From Nocardia arthritidis (lineage in GTDB: Bacteria; Actinomycetota; Actinomycetes; Mycobacteriales; Mycobacteriaceae): a DNA stretch of 64,000 nucleotides. This document shows, one piece after another, positions 44,301 through 51,476 of the stretch (position 1 is its first letter; every line of letters starts with the position of its first letter). The translations under genes were made by a program, and so were the position numbers. The DNA lies in NCBI RefSeq assembly GCF_011801145.1, contig NZ_CP046172.1, forward strand, positions 5,828,001-5,892,000, written 5' to 3'. A model generated the notes under the pieces. The model saw only the letters and a program-made list of their open reading frames with translations, made no database searches and had not been told where the DNA came from.

Positions 44301-47300
44301 GGCGCCGGAGTCGGCGATCATATGCCCGATCCGCTCGGCCGGGTAGCCCGGATCGATAGGCACATACGCCGCACCGGTTTTCGCGACGGCCCAGACGGCG
44401 ACGATGGAGTCGAGGCTGCGCGGCAGCGCGACCGCGACCACCACCTCCGGCCCGGCCCCGTGCTCGATCAGCGTGCGCGCCAGGCGATTCGACGTCTCGT
44501 CGAGTTCCCGGTAGGTGGTGTCGACGCCGAGGTAACGCACCGCGACGGCGTCGGGTACCCGTTCCGCGGTGTCGGAAAGCAAGCGCGCCAACGTGATCGA
44601 CGGTTCGGCGGGCGAGCCGGCGATGGGCACCAGGTTGGCGCTCTCCCGGCGGTCCAGGATCCCGATATCGCCGACGGGCAGCTGCGGCGCCGCGACCGCC
44701 GCGCCGAGCACCGCGATGAATCGGCGGGCGAATCCCTCGATCGTATGTTTGTCGAAAATATCGGTGGCATAACCGAATTCGGCCGTCAGCGGGCCGTCGG
44801 CGAGGCTGTCGTGCACCTCGAGCCGCAGATCGAATTTGGCGATATCGGCGTCGATCGGCAGCACCTCGGCGTGCACGCCGGGCAGGTCGATGCGCAGTTC
44901 GGGGGCGCGGTCGTAGGACAGCATCACCTGGAACAGCGGATGCCGGGCGGCGGAGCGCTCCGGATTCACCGCCTCCACCAGCCGTTCGAACGGGACGTCC
45001 GGGTTGGCGAAGGCGTTGAGGTCGGTCTCCCTGGTGATGTCGAGCATCCGGTCGAAGCCCGCCGCCGGATCCACCTCGGTGCGCAGCACCAGCGTATTGA
45101 CGAACATGCCGACGAGATCGTCGAGCGCCGGATCGGAGCGGCCCGCGATGGGGGTGCCGATGGCGATATCGGTGGTGGCGCACAGCCGGGCCAGCAGGGT
45201 GGCCAGCGCGGCGTGCAGCACCATGAACATGCTCACACCCCGGCCGGCCGCCAATTCGACTGCGGCGCGCCGGATTTCGGCGGGTATGGCGAACGGGACC
45301 CGGCCGCCCGCGGTGGACCGGCGCAGCGGGCGCGGGCGGTCCAGCGGCAGGTCGAGCTGGTCGGGCAGTCCGGCGAGCGCGCCGCGCCAGTAGGCCAGCT
45401 GCCTGCTCAGCGCGCTGGCCGGATCGGCCTCCTCGCCGAGCAGTTCGCGCTGCCAGAGCGCGAAATCCGCGTACTGCACGGGCAGCGGTATCCACTGCGG
45501 CGCCGCCCCCGCGGCCCTGGCCGCGACCGCGGTCATCAGGTCGCGGGCCAGCGGCGCGATCGACCAGCCGTCACCGCAGATGTGGTGCAGCACAACGAGA
45601 AATACATGCCGGTCCGGCGCGATCCGATACAGCGCGACGCGAATCGGCGCTTGGCCGCGCAAATCGAAGCCGTAGCCAGCGAATTCGGTGGCCAGCTCCA
45701 GCACGTCGGCGCTCGCCGCATCGATCGGGTCCATGGTGAGCGGGATTTCGGCGGCCGGGTGGATCACCTGGTGCGGTCCGCTCGGCCCCTCCGGGAAGGT
45801 GGTGCGCAGGCTTTCGTGCCGCTCGATCACGTCGATGAGACCGGCGCGCAGCGCCGCGGCGTCCAGCGGTCCGTTGATCCGCACCGCGAGCGGCATGTTG
45901 TACGCGGCGGCGTGTTCGGCGAAGCGGTTCAGGATCCACAGCCGCTGCTGCGCCAGCGAGAGCGGAATGTGTTCGGGCCGAGGGCCCGCGACCAGCCGCG
46001 GCGATGCGGTGTCCGGATTGTGGGTGGCGAAGTGTTCGGTGAGTGCGGCGATGGTGCCGGTTTCGAACAGGTCGCGGATGGTGAGTCCGGCGCCGAGGGC
46101 GGCATTGATCCGCGCGACCGCGCGGGCCGCGCTCAGCGAATTGCCGCCGAGGTCGAAAAAGCTGTCGGTGACGCCTATTTCGGTGCTGGGCCGGTCCAGT
46201 ACCTCGGCGAAGACGACGGCGAGTACCCGCTCGACCTCGGTGCGTGGTTCGGCGCTGGCGCGGCCCGCCCGCTGCCCCGCGGTCTCGGGGGCGGGCAGCG
46301 CTTTGCGATCGATTTTGCCGTTGGCGCTGAGTGGTAGTTCGTCGAGGCGCATGAGCACCGCGGGCACCATGTAGCCGGGCAGGGTGCGGCGCAGCGCGGC
46401 CAGCAGGGCCGCGGTATCCAACGCGTCCCCGGCCGCGGGTGTGGCGACCACGTAGCCGACCAGTTCGGCGCCGTTGCGCCCCTCGTGCGCGATGCAGACC
46501 GCACGCGCGACCCGCGCGTCGGCCAGCAGGGCGGCCTCGATCTCGCCGAGTTCGATGCGCAGGCCGCGGATCTTCACCTGGAAATCGGTGCGGCCCAAGT
46601 ATTCCAGCACACCGCCGTCGGGCCGCCAGCGCGCCAGATCGCCCGTGCGGTACATTCGCGCACCCTTGGTGAACGGGTTGGCCACGAAACGTTCCGCGGT
46701 GAGCCGGGATTGGCCGAGATAGCCGCGGGCCAGCTGGACACCGGCCAGATACAGCTCGCCCACCACCCCGGGCGGCACCGGCCGCAGCAGCGAATCCAGT
46801 ACATAGGTTTGCGTATTCCACACCGGCGCACCGATCGGTACCGACTCCGGATCGGGCGGGCACGGCCAATAGGTGACATCCACCGCGGCCTCGGTCGGCC
46901 CGTACAGGTTGTGCAACTCGGGGCCGCCATGCAGCGCCGCCCGGAAATCCCGCACGGTCGCCGCGGGCAACGCCTCACCGCTACAGAACACCCGCCGCAG
47001 GCTCGCGCAGCCACGCACATCGGTGTCGGTGACGAACACCGACAGCATCGACGGCACGAAATGCGCCGTGGTCACACCCTTCTCAGCGATCAACCCGGCC
47101 AGATACGCCGGATCACGATGACCGTCCGGCGCGGCGATCACCAGCCGTGCACCGATCTGCAACGGCCAGAAGAACTCCCACACCGACACATCGAAAGTGG
47201 CCGGGGTCTTCTGCAACACCACATCGCTACCGTCGAGCGGATACTCGTGCTGCATCCACCGCAACCGGTTCACGATCGCCGCGTGAGTCACCATGACACC

Positions 47301-49289
47301 CTTGGGTTTTCCGGTGGAACCCGAAGTGAAAATGACATACGCCGGATGATCGGCGCGCAGCGGCGCACGGCGGTCGGTATCGGTGATCGGACGGTCGTCG
47401 ACCTCACGCAGATCCAGCGCGTCGACGGCCAGCTGCGGTGTGCCCGCCGGGAGGGCGAGCCCGTCGCCCGCGGCGGTGAGCACGCATACCGGGTCGGCCT
47501 GGGCCAGGATCTGCTCGATCCGGTCGGCCGGATGTTCCGGATCCAGCGGCAGATACGCCGCACCGGCCTTCACCGCCGCGTACATCCCGACCACCAGCTC
47601 CAGGCTGCGCCGCAGGCACAGAGCCACCGTGGTCTCCGGGCCCGCGCCACGCGCGATCAACAGCCGGGCCAGCCGATTCGCCTGCCGGTCGAGCTCGCCA
47701 TAGGTCAGCGTCGCGAAGCGACTCGTTGAGGGGCGGTGGTCGGGCGACGGGTGGGCCAGCGTCGCGAAGCGACTCGTTGGGGGGCGGTGGTCGGGCGACG
47801 GGTGGGCCGTTGCGCTGTCATCGAATTCGAGCGCGATCGCGTCCGGGCAGATGGCCGCCCGATCGGCGAACAACCCGGCCAGTGTGCCCTGCTGCGGCGC
47901 GGTCCGGGTCGAATTCCATTGGCGCAGCACGAGTTCACGCTCATCGGCGGTGATCGCCGACAGCTGCTCGGCTGGCGTATCCGGTTCCGCGGCAAGGAAT
48001 CTGGTGAGGAAATCGAGGAACCGACGGTGATGCACCTGCACCTCGGCCTCACCGTACAGGCGCGGATTGGCCTCGAAATCGACATGGATGCGCCCGCCCG
48101 CACCGTTGTACAGATTGACCGACAGATCCTCCACCGGACCGGTCGACAGCACGTGCAGCGACCCGACCAGACCGCCGAACCGCAACTCATGGTGGAACAA
48201 CATGATGTTGACCATCGGACCGAAGAACCCACGCGCATCCCGCGAATAGCCGCAATCGCGCCGGATATCGTCGTGCCGGTAACGCTGATGCCGCAGCGCA
48301 CCGGTGATCTGCAACTCCGCCGCCTTCACCAGATCGCGAATCGTGGTGTGCGGGGCGAACTTCAACCGAATCGGCACCACATTCGACACCACACCCGCCG
48401 ACCGGCGCAACGACACCGTGGTACGCGCCGACACCGGAAGACTCAGCACCACATCCGGATTGCCGGTCACCGAACGCACATATCCGGCCAACGCCGCGAC
48501 GAACAGGGTCGAGATCTGGGTGCCGAAGCCCTCGGTGGCGGCCATCGCGGCCGCGCCGAGTACGCCGGTGGCGATGCGCCTGCCCGCGTCCGGATGCGCC
48601 GGGCTGCCGCTGGCCGCCAGGCTGACCGGACCGCCCGCGCCGGCCAACTGCTCGAGCCAGTAGTCGCGGTCGGTGCGGAAACGCTGGGATTCCCGGTAGT
48701 TCGACTCGTCGGCGTACAGCTGTGCCAGCGGGGTCGCGCGCGAGCTGACCGGTTCGGTGCGCGCCTCCACCGCGGTGTAGATCTCCGCGGTTCGGGTGCA
48801 CGCGTTCATCGCGCCGTAGCCGTCGATGACGATGTGATGGGCGCGCGCGTACCAGATGTAATCCGAATCCCCGGTCCGCAGCACCACATTGGTGGTGAGC
48901 GGGTCGCGCTCCAGATCGATGGGCGAGCTGGCGTGCTCGTTCATCCAGCGCAGCGCCGCGGCATGCGGGTCGGCCTCGCCGCGCAGGTCGATCCTGGCCC
49001 AGCCCGGCCTGCGGGCCGGATCCACCAGCTGATGTGGCACACCGTCGATTTCGATCAGCCGGACATGGCCGACCTGGGTCTCCGAGCCGAAGCGTTCGAT
49101 CGCGTACAGCAGCCGCCCGACGTCGAGATCACCGTGGATCTCGACGTACTGGGCGATGGTCAGCGGGACTTCGGGGCGAATGCGCTGGGCATACCAGAGT
49201 GCGGTCTGGGCGGGTGTGAGCGCGAATGGTTGTGCCGAGAATTCGCCGGAGGTGCATTTGGCGACCCGATCGGTGGCCAATGAACTCAT
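35328..49289 (-). CDS. Tetramodular non-ribosomal peptide synthetase
   Basis: A 4,653-aa enzyme: C1 (20-440), A1 (470-1000), T1 (1015-1085), C2, A2 (1560-2065), T2, C3, A3 (2620-3120), T3, C4, A4 (3690-4190), T4 (4200-4270), TE (4285-4535), then a polar tail of about 120 residues. C motifs are HHIVIDG, HHICGDG, HHIAADG and HHIAMDG, all intact. Every T domain has GGNSL. TE has GWSLGG and CVHAAM. C1 resembles EntF, so it should accept an acyl or aryl starter from another carrier protein. By eye the A1 code is DVWHFSLVDK, the EntF serine code. A2, A3 and A4 read about DALFLGMVAK, DAFFMGGVVK and DALFLGVIVK, unassigned. No E domain is present. ATG 49289 has AAGGAG 8 bases upstream. Confidence 0.95.
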   Translation of the reverse strand: MSSLATDRVAKCTSGEFSAQPFALTPAQTALWYAQRIRPEVPLTIAQYVEIHGDLDVGRLLYAIERFGSETQVGHVRLIEIDGVPHQLVDPARRPGWARIDLRGEADPHAAALRWMNEHASSPIDLERDPLTTNVVLRTGDSDYIWYARAHHIVIDGYGAMNACTRTAEIYTAVEARTEPVSSRATPLAQLYADESNYRESQRFRTDRDYWLEQLAGAGGPVSLAASGSPAHPDAGRRIATGVLGAAAMAATEGFGTQISTLFVAALAGYVRSVTGNPDVVLSLPVSARTTVSLRRSAGVVSNVVPIRLKFAPHTTIRDLVKAAELQITGALRHQRYRHDDIRRDCGYSRDARGFFGPMVNIMLFHHELRFGGLVGSLHVLSTGPVEDLSVNLYNGAGGRIHVDFEANPRLYGEAEVQVHHRRFLDFLTRFLAAEPDTPAEQLSAITADERELVLRQWNSTRTAPQQGTLAGLFADRAAICPDAIALEFDDSATAHPSPDHRPPTSRFATLAHPSPDHRPSTSRFATLTYGELDRQANRLARLLIARGAGPETTVALCLRRSLELVVGMYAAVKAGAAYLPLDPEHPADRIEQILAQADPVCVLTAAGDGLALPAGTPQLAVDALDLREVDDRPITDTDRRAPLRADHPAYVIFTSGSTGKPKGVMVTHAAIVNRLRWMQHEYPLDGSDVVLQKTPATFDVSVWEFFWPLQIGARLVIAAPDGHRDPAYLAGLIAEKGVTTAHFVPSMLSVFVTDTDVRGCASLRRVFCSGEALPAATVRDFRAALHGGPELHNLYGPTEAAVDVTYWPCPPDPESVPIGAPVWNTQTYVLDSLLRPVPPGVVGELYLAGVQLARGYLGQSRLTAERFVANPFTKGARMYRTGDLARWRPDGGVLEYLGRTDFQVKIRGLRIELGEIEAALLADARVARAVCIAHEGRNGAELVGYVVATPAAGDALDTAALLAALRRTLPGYMVPAVLMRLDELPLSANGKIDRKALPAPETAGQRAGRASAEPRTEVERVLAVVFAEVLDRPSTEIGVTDSFFDLGGNSLSAARAVARINAALGAGLTIRDLFETGTIAALTEHFATHNPDTASPRLVAGPRPEHIPLSLAQQRLWILNRFAEHAAAYNMPLAVRINGPLDAAALRAGLIDVIERHESLRTTFPEGPSGPHQVIHPAAEIPLTMDPIDAASADVLELATEFAGYGFDLRGQAPIRVALYRIAPDRHVFLVVLHHICGDGWSIAPLARDLMTAVAARAAGAAPQWIPLPVQYADFALWQRELLGEEADPASALSRQLAYWRGALAGLPDQLDLPLDRPRPLRRSTAGGRVPFAIPAEIRRAAVELAAGRGVSMFMVLHAALATLLARLCATTDIAIGTPIAGRSDPALDDLVGMFVNTLVLRTEVDPAAGFDRMLDITRETDLNAFANPDVPFERLVEAVNPERSAARHPLFQVMLSYDRAPELRIDLPGVHAEVLPIDADIAKFDLRLEVHDSLADGPLTAEFGYATDIFDKHTIEGFARRFIAVLGAAVAAPQLPVGDIGILDRRESANLVPIAGSPAEPSITLARLLSDTAERVPDAVAVRYLGVDTTYRELDETSNRLARTLIEHGAGPEVVVAVALPRSLDSIVAVWAVAKTGAAYVPIDPGYPAERIGHMIADSGAMLGITVPDCLAAMPSWPAGTRGKHRKSYVDWLVLGSAELAAESARFGVAPITDAERHHPLRTGHPAYLIYTSGSTGKPKAVIITHAGLASLAHEQMHLFGVTDSARTLHFSSPSFDASVLELLLGFAAGATVVVAPAGMYGGAELAALLRTERVTHAFITPAALATVPNADLPDLEAVLVGGEACGEELVEAWTAGRRMHNMYGPSEATVAATATGPLVAGHPVPLGLPVRGMRLFVLDARLHPVPPGTPGELYLSGPGLGRGYHGRYGLTAQRFPANPHGRRGERMYRTGDLVVADANGRLRFLGRADDQIKIRGFRIELREIDHVLRGHPGVTFALTVVHTDEHGQPRLAAYLTGAAGLDPAAVTETARQRLPGYMVPAAITVLDELPVTPAGKLDRKALPEPVFAASGPSRAPVTELECRVADVFGAILGHPVAGAEDSFFEVGGNSLLATRLAAALHAEFGVELPVRVIFEAPTVAGVAVRITEAPRTQRLALAVHTPRPGRLPLSLPQQRLWFLNRFSPESSAYNIAFVIRIAGELDVDALRAALADLVERHEVLRTIFPEDNAGAHQVVLPTGRALPALEPVDADDTGARELLRTMAQRGFDLVRAIPLRMMLLRTGSERHLLGIAIHHIAADGWSLGPLTRDLAAAYIARHQGAAPSWPPLPVQYADFGLWQRACLGDEHDPHSLARAQLDYWRTALAELPEELPLPYDRHRPAEPTQEAGTVRFTVPDPVQRALAQLAMEQGVSLFMVLRSALAVLLRFVTGGRDIAIGTPVAGRTDTKLDELVGMFVNTLLLRSDVDPDSSFAALLRADRDTELAAMAHADIPFERVVEELGRGARFQVALSVQDGPVPILELPELAIRAEELDIARAKFDLELRVAHIGCDAGPGEPGRAFEFVYAAELFDQSTIETLADRFLRVLAAITADPRVLIRDIDARTETERRRFAPALGGPTTPQCTLAAYFTATAHMHPHRPALRSGTTVLTYGELDGRSNRLARALIERGIGAGDRVALGLTRSIESVLTVLAVAKSGAAFVPVDPNYPVDRIRHMLTDSGCRVGVSVAAHAERLHAGDGPTTEWLLLDDPAVATELDGYSEELIDDRERWLPLRADELAYVIYTSGSTGKPKGVAVTHAGLSNFADEIRERMRVDRNARTLHFSSPSFDAAVFDLLLAVGAGATMVICPPDIYGGDELAALLECEQVSHTFITPAALATIDRDRWPLPQLRSIMVGGEACGPDLVARWAPGRMLLNGYGPTETTVVVTISRPMTPGQPITIGTLVRGARALVLDERLRPVPVGVPGDLYLGGFGVARGYLDRFGLTAARFVADPYGPSGSRMYRSGDVVRWNAVGELVYLGRSDHQVKVRGFRIELGEIDAVLAGHAGVRFAHTEVRQIAGAARIVSYVQPAEGRGFDIGAVRTHAAAQLPAHMVPASITVLERIPLTPVGKLDTAALPEPELVAAVPDRMPETASEQLVARVMGELVGADRIGAGDSFFDIGGNSLLATQLVARLAAATNIRLEVRTVFAAPTVAGLAALLDGGTAGDARPGPVKRVRPERIPLSAAQYRLWFLNRFHAGDNTAAYNIPVALRMTGPLDVIALRGALHAVQERHETLRTVFPERDGEPCQRVLEPEVAAVPLTTLVVTEAEITDTVRHFAAAGFDLANTVPIRATLLELSATEHVLVLVVHHIAMDGWSLQPLAVDVATAYRALAAGRAPDWPEPDIQYADYTLWQRDTLGTEDDPDSVLRTQLDYWRRTLADGPELLAVPADRPRPPTPSYRGGTVHCAVDAFTHRGLRTVATSNNVSMFMVLHAALAVLLYRMTATDDITVGTPIAGRGHPALDRMIGMFVNTLVLRARVDPGARFTDLLHAVRDTDLDAFAHADLPFERLVEVLNPVRSQAHHPLFQVMLSVQNEPARVLELPGLRIEAADVDTGVAKFDLQFTFVEQSGSAAAQRDPGGIALTVSYARDLFDEATALRLGHRLVRLLSSIAADPVAAVGDLDLLDPAEWSGLAPVRGAEADRPVTFPEVFAAAANADREAVALSADGTQVTYDALDRWTNRMARVLITHGVGPETLVALGIPRSVESVATMLAVAKAGAAFVPVDPLYPAQRITHMLTDSGAALGITLTAHRENLPSAANWIVLDDPEFRATVLAAPDGPLDPRERITPLRVDNPAYVIYTSGSTGTPKGVVVTHGGLSNFAAETAARFEVRPGCRVLHFATPSFDAAMLDLLFALGGAATLVITPPGVVGGADLRQVFIDEGITHAFITTSALGTVDPAGVTELRHVLVGGEALPPDLVTRWAPGRNLYNVYGPTETTIVTVISAPLTPGGPITIGGPIRGVGATILDGRLHPAPIGVTGELHLAGAALARGYLNRPGLTAQRFVANPFGKPGERMYRTGDLVRWWTGGDREIEYVGRTDFQVKIRGFRIELGEIDAALARHRDVEFVTTIGHRTPAGAMALVSYVKPRNGTAPSVAELTEHVAERVPNYMVPQAIMLIDEVPLNPVGKLDRKALPEPVFTAAEGYRAPATPTEAALCAAFAAVLGMDSVGADDGFFELGGNSLLATKVVAQLRDSGIDLPVALMFGEATPAAIAARIDGHGADAIAATALAPVLPIRASSSAIAAPLFCVHPAIGLAWCYSGLVGQLPPERPVYGLQAPHVAGAESFDSIAEAAEHYVAHIKSVQPDGPYHLLGWSLGGLIAHEVAVRLQAAGDRVALLAMLDSYLLSGELFERAVPTIAEIIGEFGGDLAAGLDSATDLHAAAELLRSRPGPFAALTVDHLERLYTGYTNGTVQANGFRPGVFDGDLLFFTAADDEINRAHPERRAAAWLPYITGQVEDHEIRCVHAAMTTPEALAVIGPVLRRHLAAEPDARAIVEPLKRGKARTAGERRRDRELGESPEPLEGYAPANPGQLPVGRIPGTPADQLDGRVTAESGQRLVPGVLPPRGKAQPRNGSAADGDHPDEHLSIDSPVRARRKETRQ
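47707..47808. repeat. 51-base tandem duplication inside the NRPS A1 domain
   Basis: Two 51-base units, 47707-47757 and 47758-47808, differ at one base. In the protein they give two copies of a 17-residue segment (AHPSPDHRP...TSRFATL) at about residues 494-527, just before the first conserved strand of A1. The frame is kept. Confidence 0.9.
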
Positions 49290-49650
49290 CAATCACTCCT
49301 TCTGCCGCTGTTGACGCATCTCCCCGCAACTCCCCGAGCATCGCCACCGCCGGGCACGCAAGCGCCAGTCGTCGGACGTGATCCACGCCCTATGATTCGG
49401 AGCATCACATCGGCCGGATTGGCACCGTTTACGATTTGTTTCCCTTCCAACCACATTGGCGGTAGGCCATTTTCATTGGCTACATCTCCGCAAACATGAT
49501 GGAAGCGGCGGTCGGACAATAGAAATCGCCAGCAAACCCACATCAGAAGGGCGCAGCGTGCGCATTTCGGCTACACGCTGGCGAACAGGTTCTCCCGGCA
49601 CGCGAAAGACCCGTTGGTCACACCGGCCACGGAACCTACCGGATGTTCGG
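49290..49650. other. Intergenic region, NRPS promoter
   Basis: About 360 bases between lnt and the NRPS, both leftward. The 49430-49510 part is AT-richer and is a likely promoter zone. A frame from 49543 leftward runs into the NRPS start but has no recognisable family and is not MbtH. No regulator gene or obvious operator palindrome was seen. Confidence 0.5.
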
Positions 49651-51288
49651 TTAGTCCGCGACGGCCTGGCTAGTCTCGGGCAACCGGTCGACGGCGCTGG
49701 CGCGCCGCGCATTTCGGCGCAGGACCACGGCCCACAGCACCCCGGCCGCGCACAGGATAACGGAGAGGTATTCGGGAACCGGCCCCAGGCGGGTGGCCAG
49801 AGTCGTCGTGTCGCGCAACGGGAGTCGCGCCTCCAGCGCGGCGGGCACGAACTTCGCGGTCTGCTGCCGGACCACGCCGTCGGCGGTGATGATGCCGCTC
49901 ACCCCGGAGGTCGCCGCCACCACCAGTGCCCGGCCGTGCTCCACCGCGCGGACACGGGACATGGCCAGCTGCTGATAGGTCATTTCGGAATCGCCGAAGG
50001 TGGCGTTGTTGGTCGGCACGGTGAGCAGCTGCGCGCCCGCGTGCATGGAATCGCGGAAGGCGCGGTCGAAGGCCACCTCGTAGCAGGTGGCGACGCCGAT
50101 ATCGATGCCGTTGGCATGCACCGCGCCGGAACCCGTACCCGGAACGAAATACCCTGCGCGATCGGCATATTCGGAGAACAGCCGGAAGAAGCCGCGCATC
50201 GGCAGATATTCGCCGAACGGCTGGATGATCTTCTTGTCGTGCCGCTCCCCCGGCCCGGCCGCGCCGTTCCACACGATCACCGAATTGGTGGTGGTGCGGT
50301 TATCGTTCACCAGCACCGCGCCGACCAGGATCGGGGCCTTGATCCGCTCGGACGCCTGCGTGATGAGCTGTGCGGCATCGGAGTTGCGCAGCGGATCGAT
50401 ATCCGAGGAATTCTCCGGCCAGATCACCACATCCGGCTGCGGCGCCTGCCCGGCCGCGACCTGGCGCGCCAGCTCCAACGTCTCCCGGACGTGATTGTCG
50501 AGCACCGCGCGGCGCTGCTCGTTGAAGTCCAGGCCCAGCCGCGGCACGCTGCCCTGGATGGCGGCGACCGTGATCGTCCGGTAGCCGTCCTCCGGGCCGG
50601 GCAGCGTTGGCCGAAGGATCACCCCGGCGAGAGGCATGATAGCGAAAGTCGCTGTCGCAGTGATAATTCCGAGCTTCAGCGGCAGCCTACCTGCGTCGAT
50701 GCCGCGCGGCGCGAGGACAAGCGCCGCGATACCGGTCCCGGTCAGCGCCACCGCGAAACTCACCAGCGGTGCGCCGCCGTATGCCGCGAGGGGCAGGAAC
50801 CAACCGTCGGCCTGCCCGAAAGCCAAACGGCCCCACGGGAATCCCCCGAACGGAAAACTCGACCGCACCCATTCCGTCGTCGTCCAGGCCAGCGCGACCC
50901 ACAGCGGTCGGCCCGGCAGCCCGCGCAGCAGCCTGGTGAGCAGCCCGAACAGCCCGACATACACCGCGCACACCGCCGACAGCGCCAGCCACGGCACCGG
51001 CCCGACATAGATGCCGGTCCACGGCAGCAACGGCACGAAGAACGCCAACCCGCCGAGGAAGCCGTACCCGAAACCGCCGCGCAGCTTTCCTACCCCGCCC
51101 ACGGCCAGCGTCAACATCGCGATGCCGAACGGTGCCAGGAACCACAGCGGCCGAGGCGGAAAGCTGCCATATATAAGAAGGCCACCGAGCACCGCACCCA
51201 GTGAACGCACCAGCACCGGATACCGCCCGAGCAACGCCGTCCCGGCCCCGATGCGCAACCGCGACTCCTCGAGCAGCTCCGAACCCAT
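49651..51288 (-). CDS. lnt: Apolipoprotein N-acyltransferase
   Basis: A 545-aa membrane enzyme that adds the third acyl chain to lipoproteins. The first 200 residues hold about six helices (FPFGGFPWGRLAFGQ lies between two). The nitrilase-like domain has the triad: Glu in VVIWPENSSD, Lys in RHDKKIIQPFGEYLP and Cys in GVATCYEVAFD. A last helix near residue 500 returns to the membrane. I chose ATG 51288, where homology begins; the longer reading upstream enters the amidohydrolase gene. Lnt is essential in some bacteria and dispensable in actinomycetes. It is immediately upstream of the NRPS in the same direction, but a functional link is unproven. Confidence 0.9.
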   Translation of the reverse strand: MGSELLEESRLRIGAGTALLGRYPVLVRSLGAVLGGLLIYGSFPPRPLWFLAPFGIAMLTLAVGGVGKLRGGFGYGFLGGLAFFVPLLPWTGIYVGPVPWLALSAVCAVYVGLFGLLTRLLRGLPGRPLWVALAWTTTEWVRSSFPFGGFPWGRLAFGQADGWFLPLAAYGGAPLVSFAVALTGTGIAALVLAPRGIDAGRLPLKLGIITATATFAIMPLAGVILRPTLPGPEDGYRTITVAAIQGSVPRLGLDFNEQRRAVLDNHVRETLELARQVAAGQAPQPDVVIWPENSSDIDPLRNSDAAQLITQASERIKAPILVGAVLVNDNRTTTNSVIVWNGAAGPGERHDKKIIQPFGEYLPMRGFFRLFSEYADRAGYFVPGTGSGAVHANGIDIGVATCYEVAFDRAFRDSMHAGAQLLTVPTNNATFGDSEMTYQQLAMSRVRAVEHGRALVVAATSGVSGIITADGVVRQQTAKFVPAALEARLPLRDTTTLATRLGPVPEYLSVILCAAGVLWAVVLRRNARRASAVDRLPETSQAVAD

Positions 51289-51342
51289 GCGCACAGCCTC
51301 GCATATCCGGCCGAGTTCGGCCGATTCGGTTCGTCGATAACC

Positions 51343-51409
51343 GCCGCACCCCGTCCCTATTTGGCACACCCCGTACAACCAATGCACGGTTCGAAGACAG
51401 GGTGCGGCA
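51343..51409. repeat. Dispersed palindromic element, copy 2
   Basis: Read leftward it begins TTGCCGCACCC, continues CTTCGAACCGTGC and ends CGGGGTGCGGC, matching the element at 4539-4606 in order and spacing at roughly 75 percent. It lies between lnt and the amidohydrolase gene, both leftward. Confidence 0.65.
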
Positions 51410-51476
51410 ACCTCTGACTCACCTTTGAACACGTAGGTATCCGGGGTGCGGGCGGCAATTGGCTTCCCGCGAACCG

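Noticed and set aside
42762..46337. A 1,191-codon open frame on the plus strand
   Set aside because: It lies opposite the NRPS and results from GC-rich codon use; the translation is rich in Gln, Arg and His with no domain.
47700..47815. The NRPS tandem repeat considered as a CRISPR or VNTR array
   Set aside because: There are only two units, directly adjacent, with no spacers and in frame.
49289..49543. An 84-codon minus-strand frame before the NRPS, considered as MbtH
   Set aside because: It lacks the MbtH pattern of conserved Trp and Pro residues and runs into the NRPS start; no ribosome site was seen.
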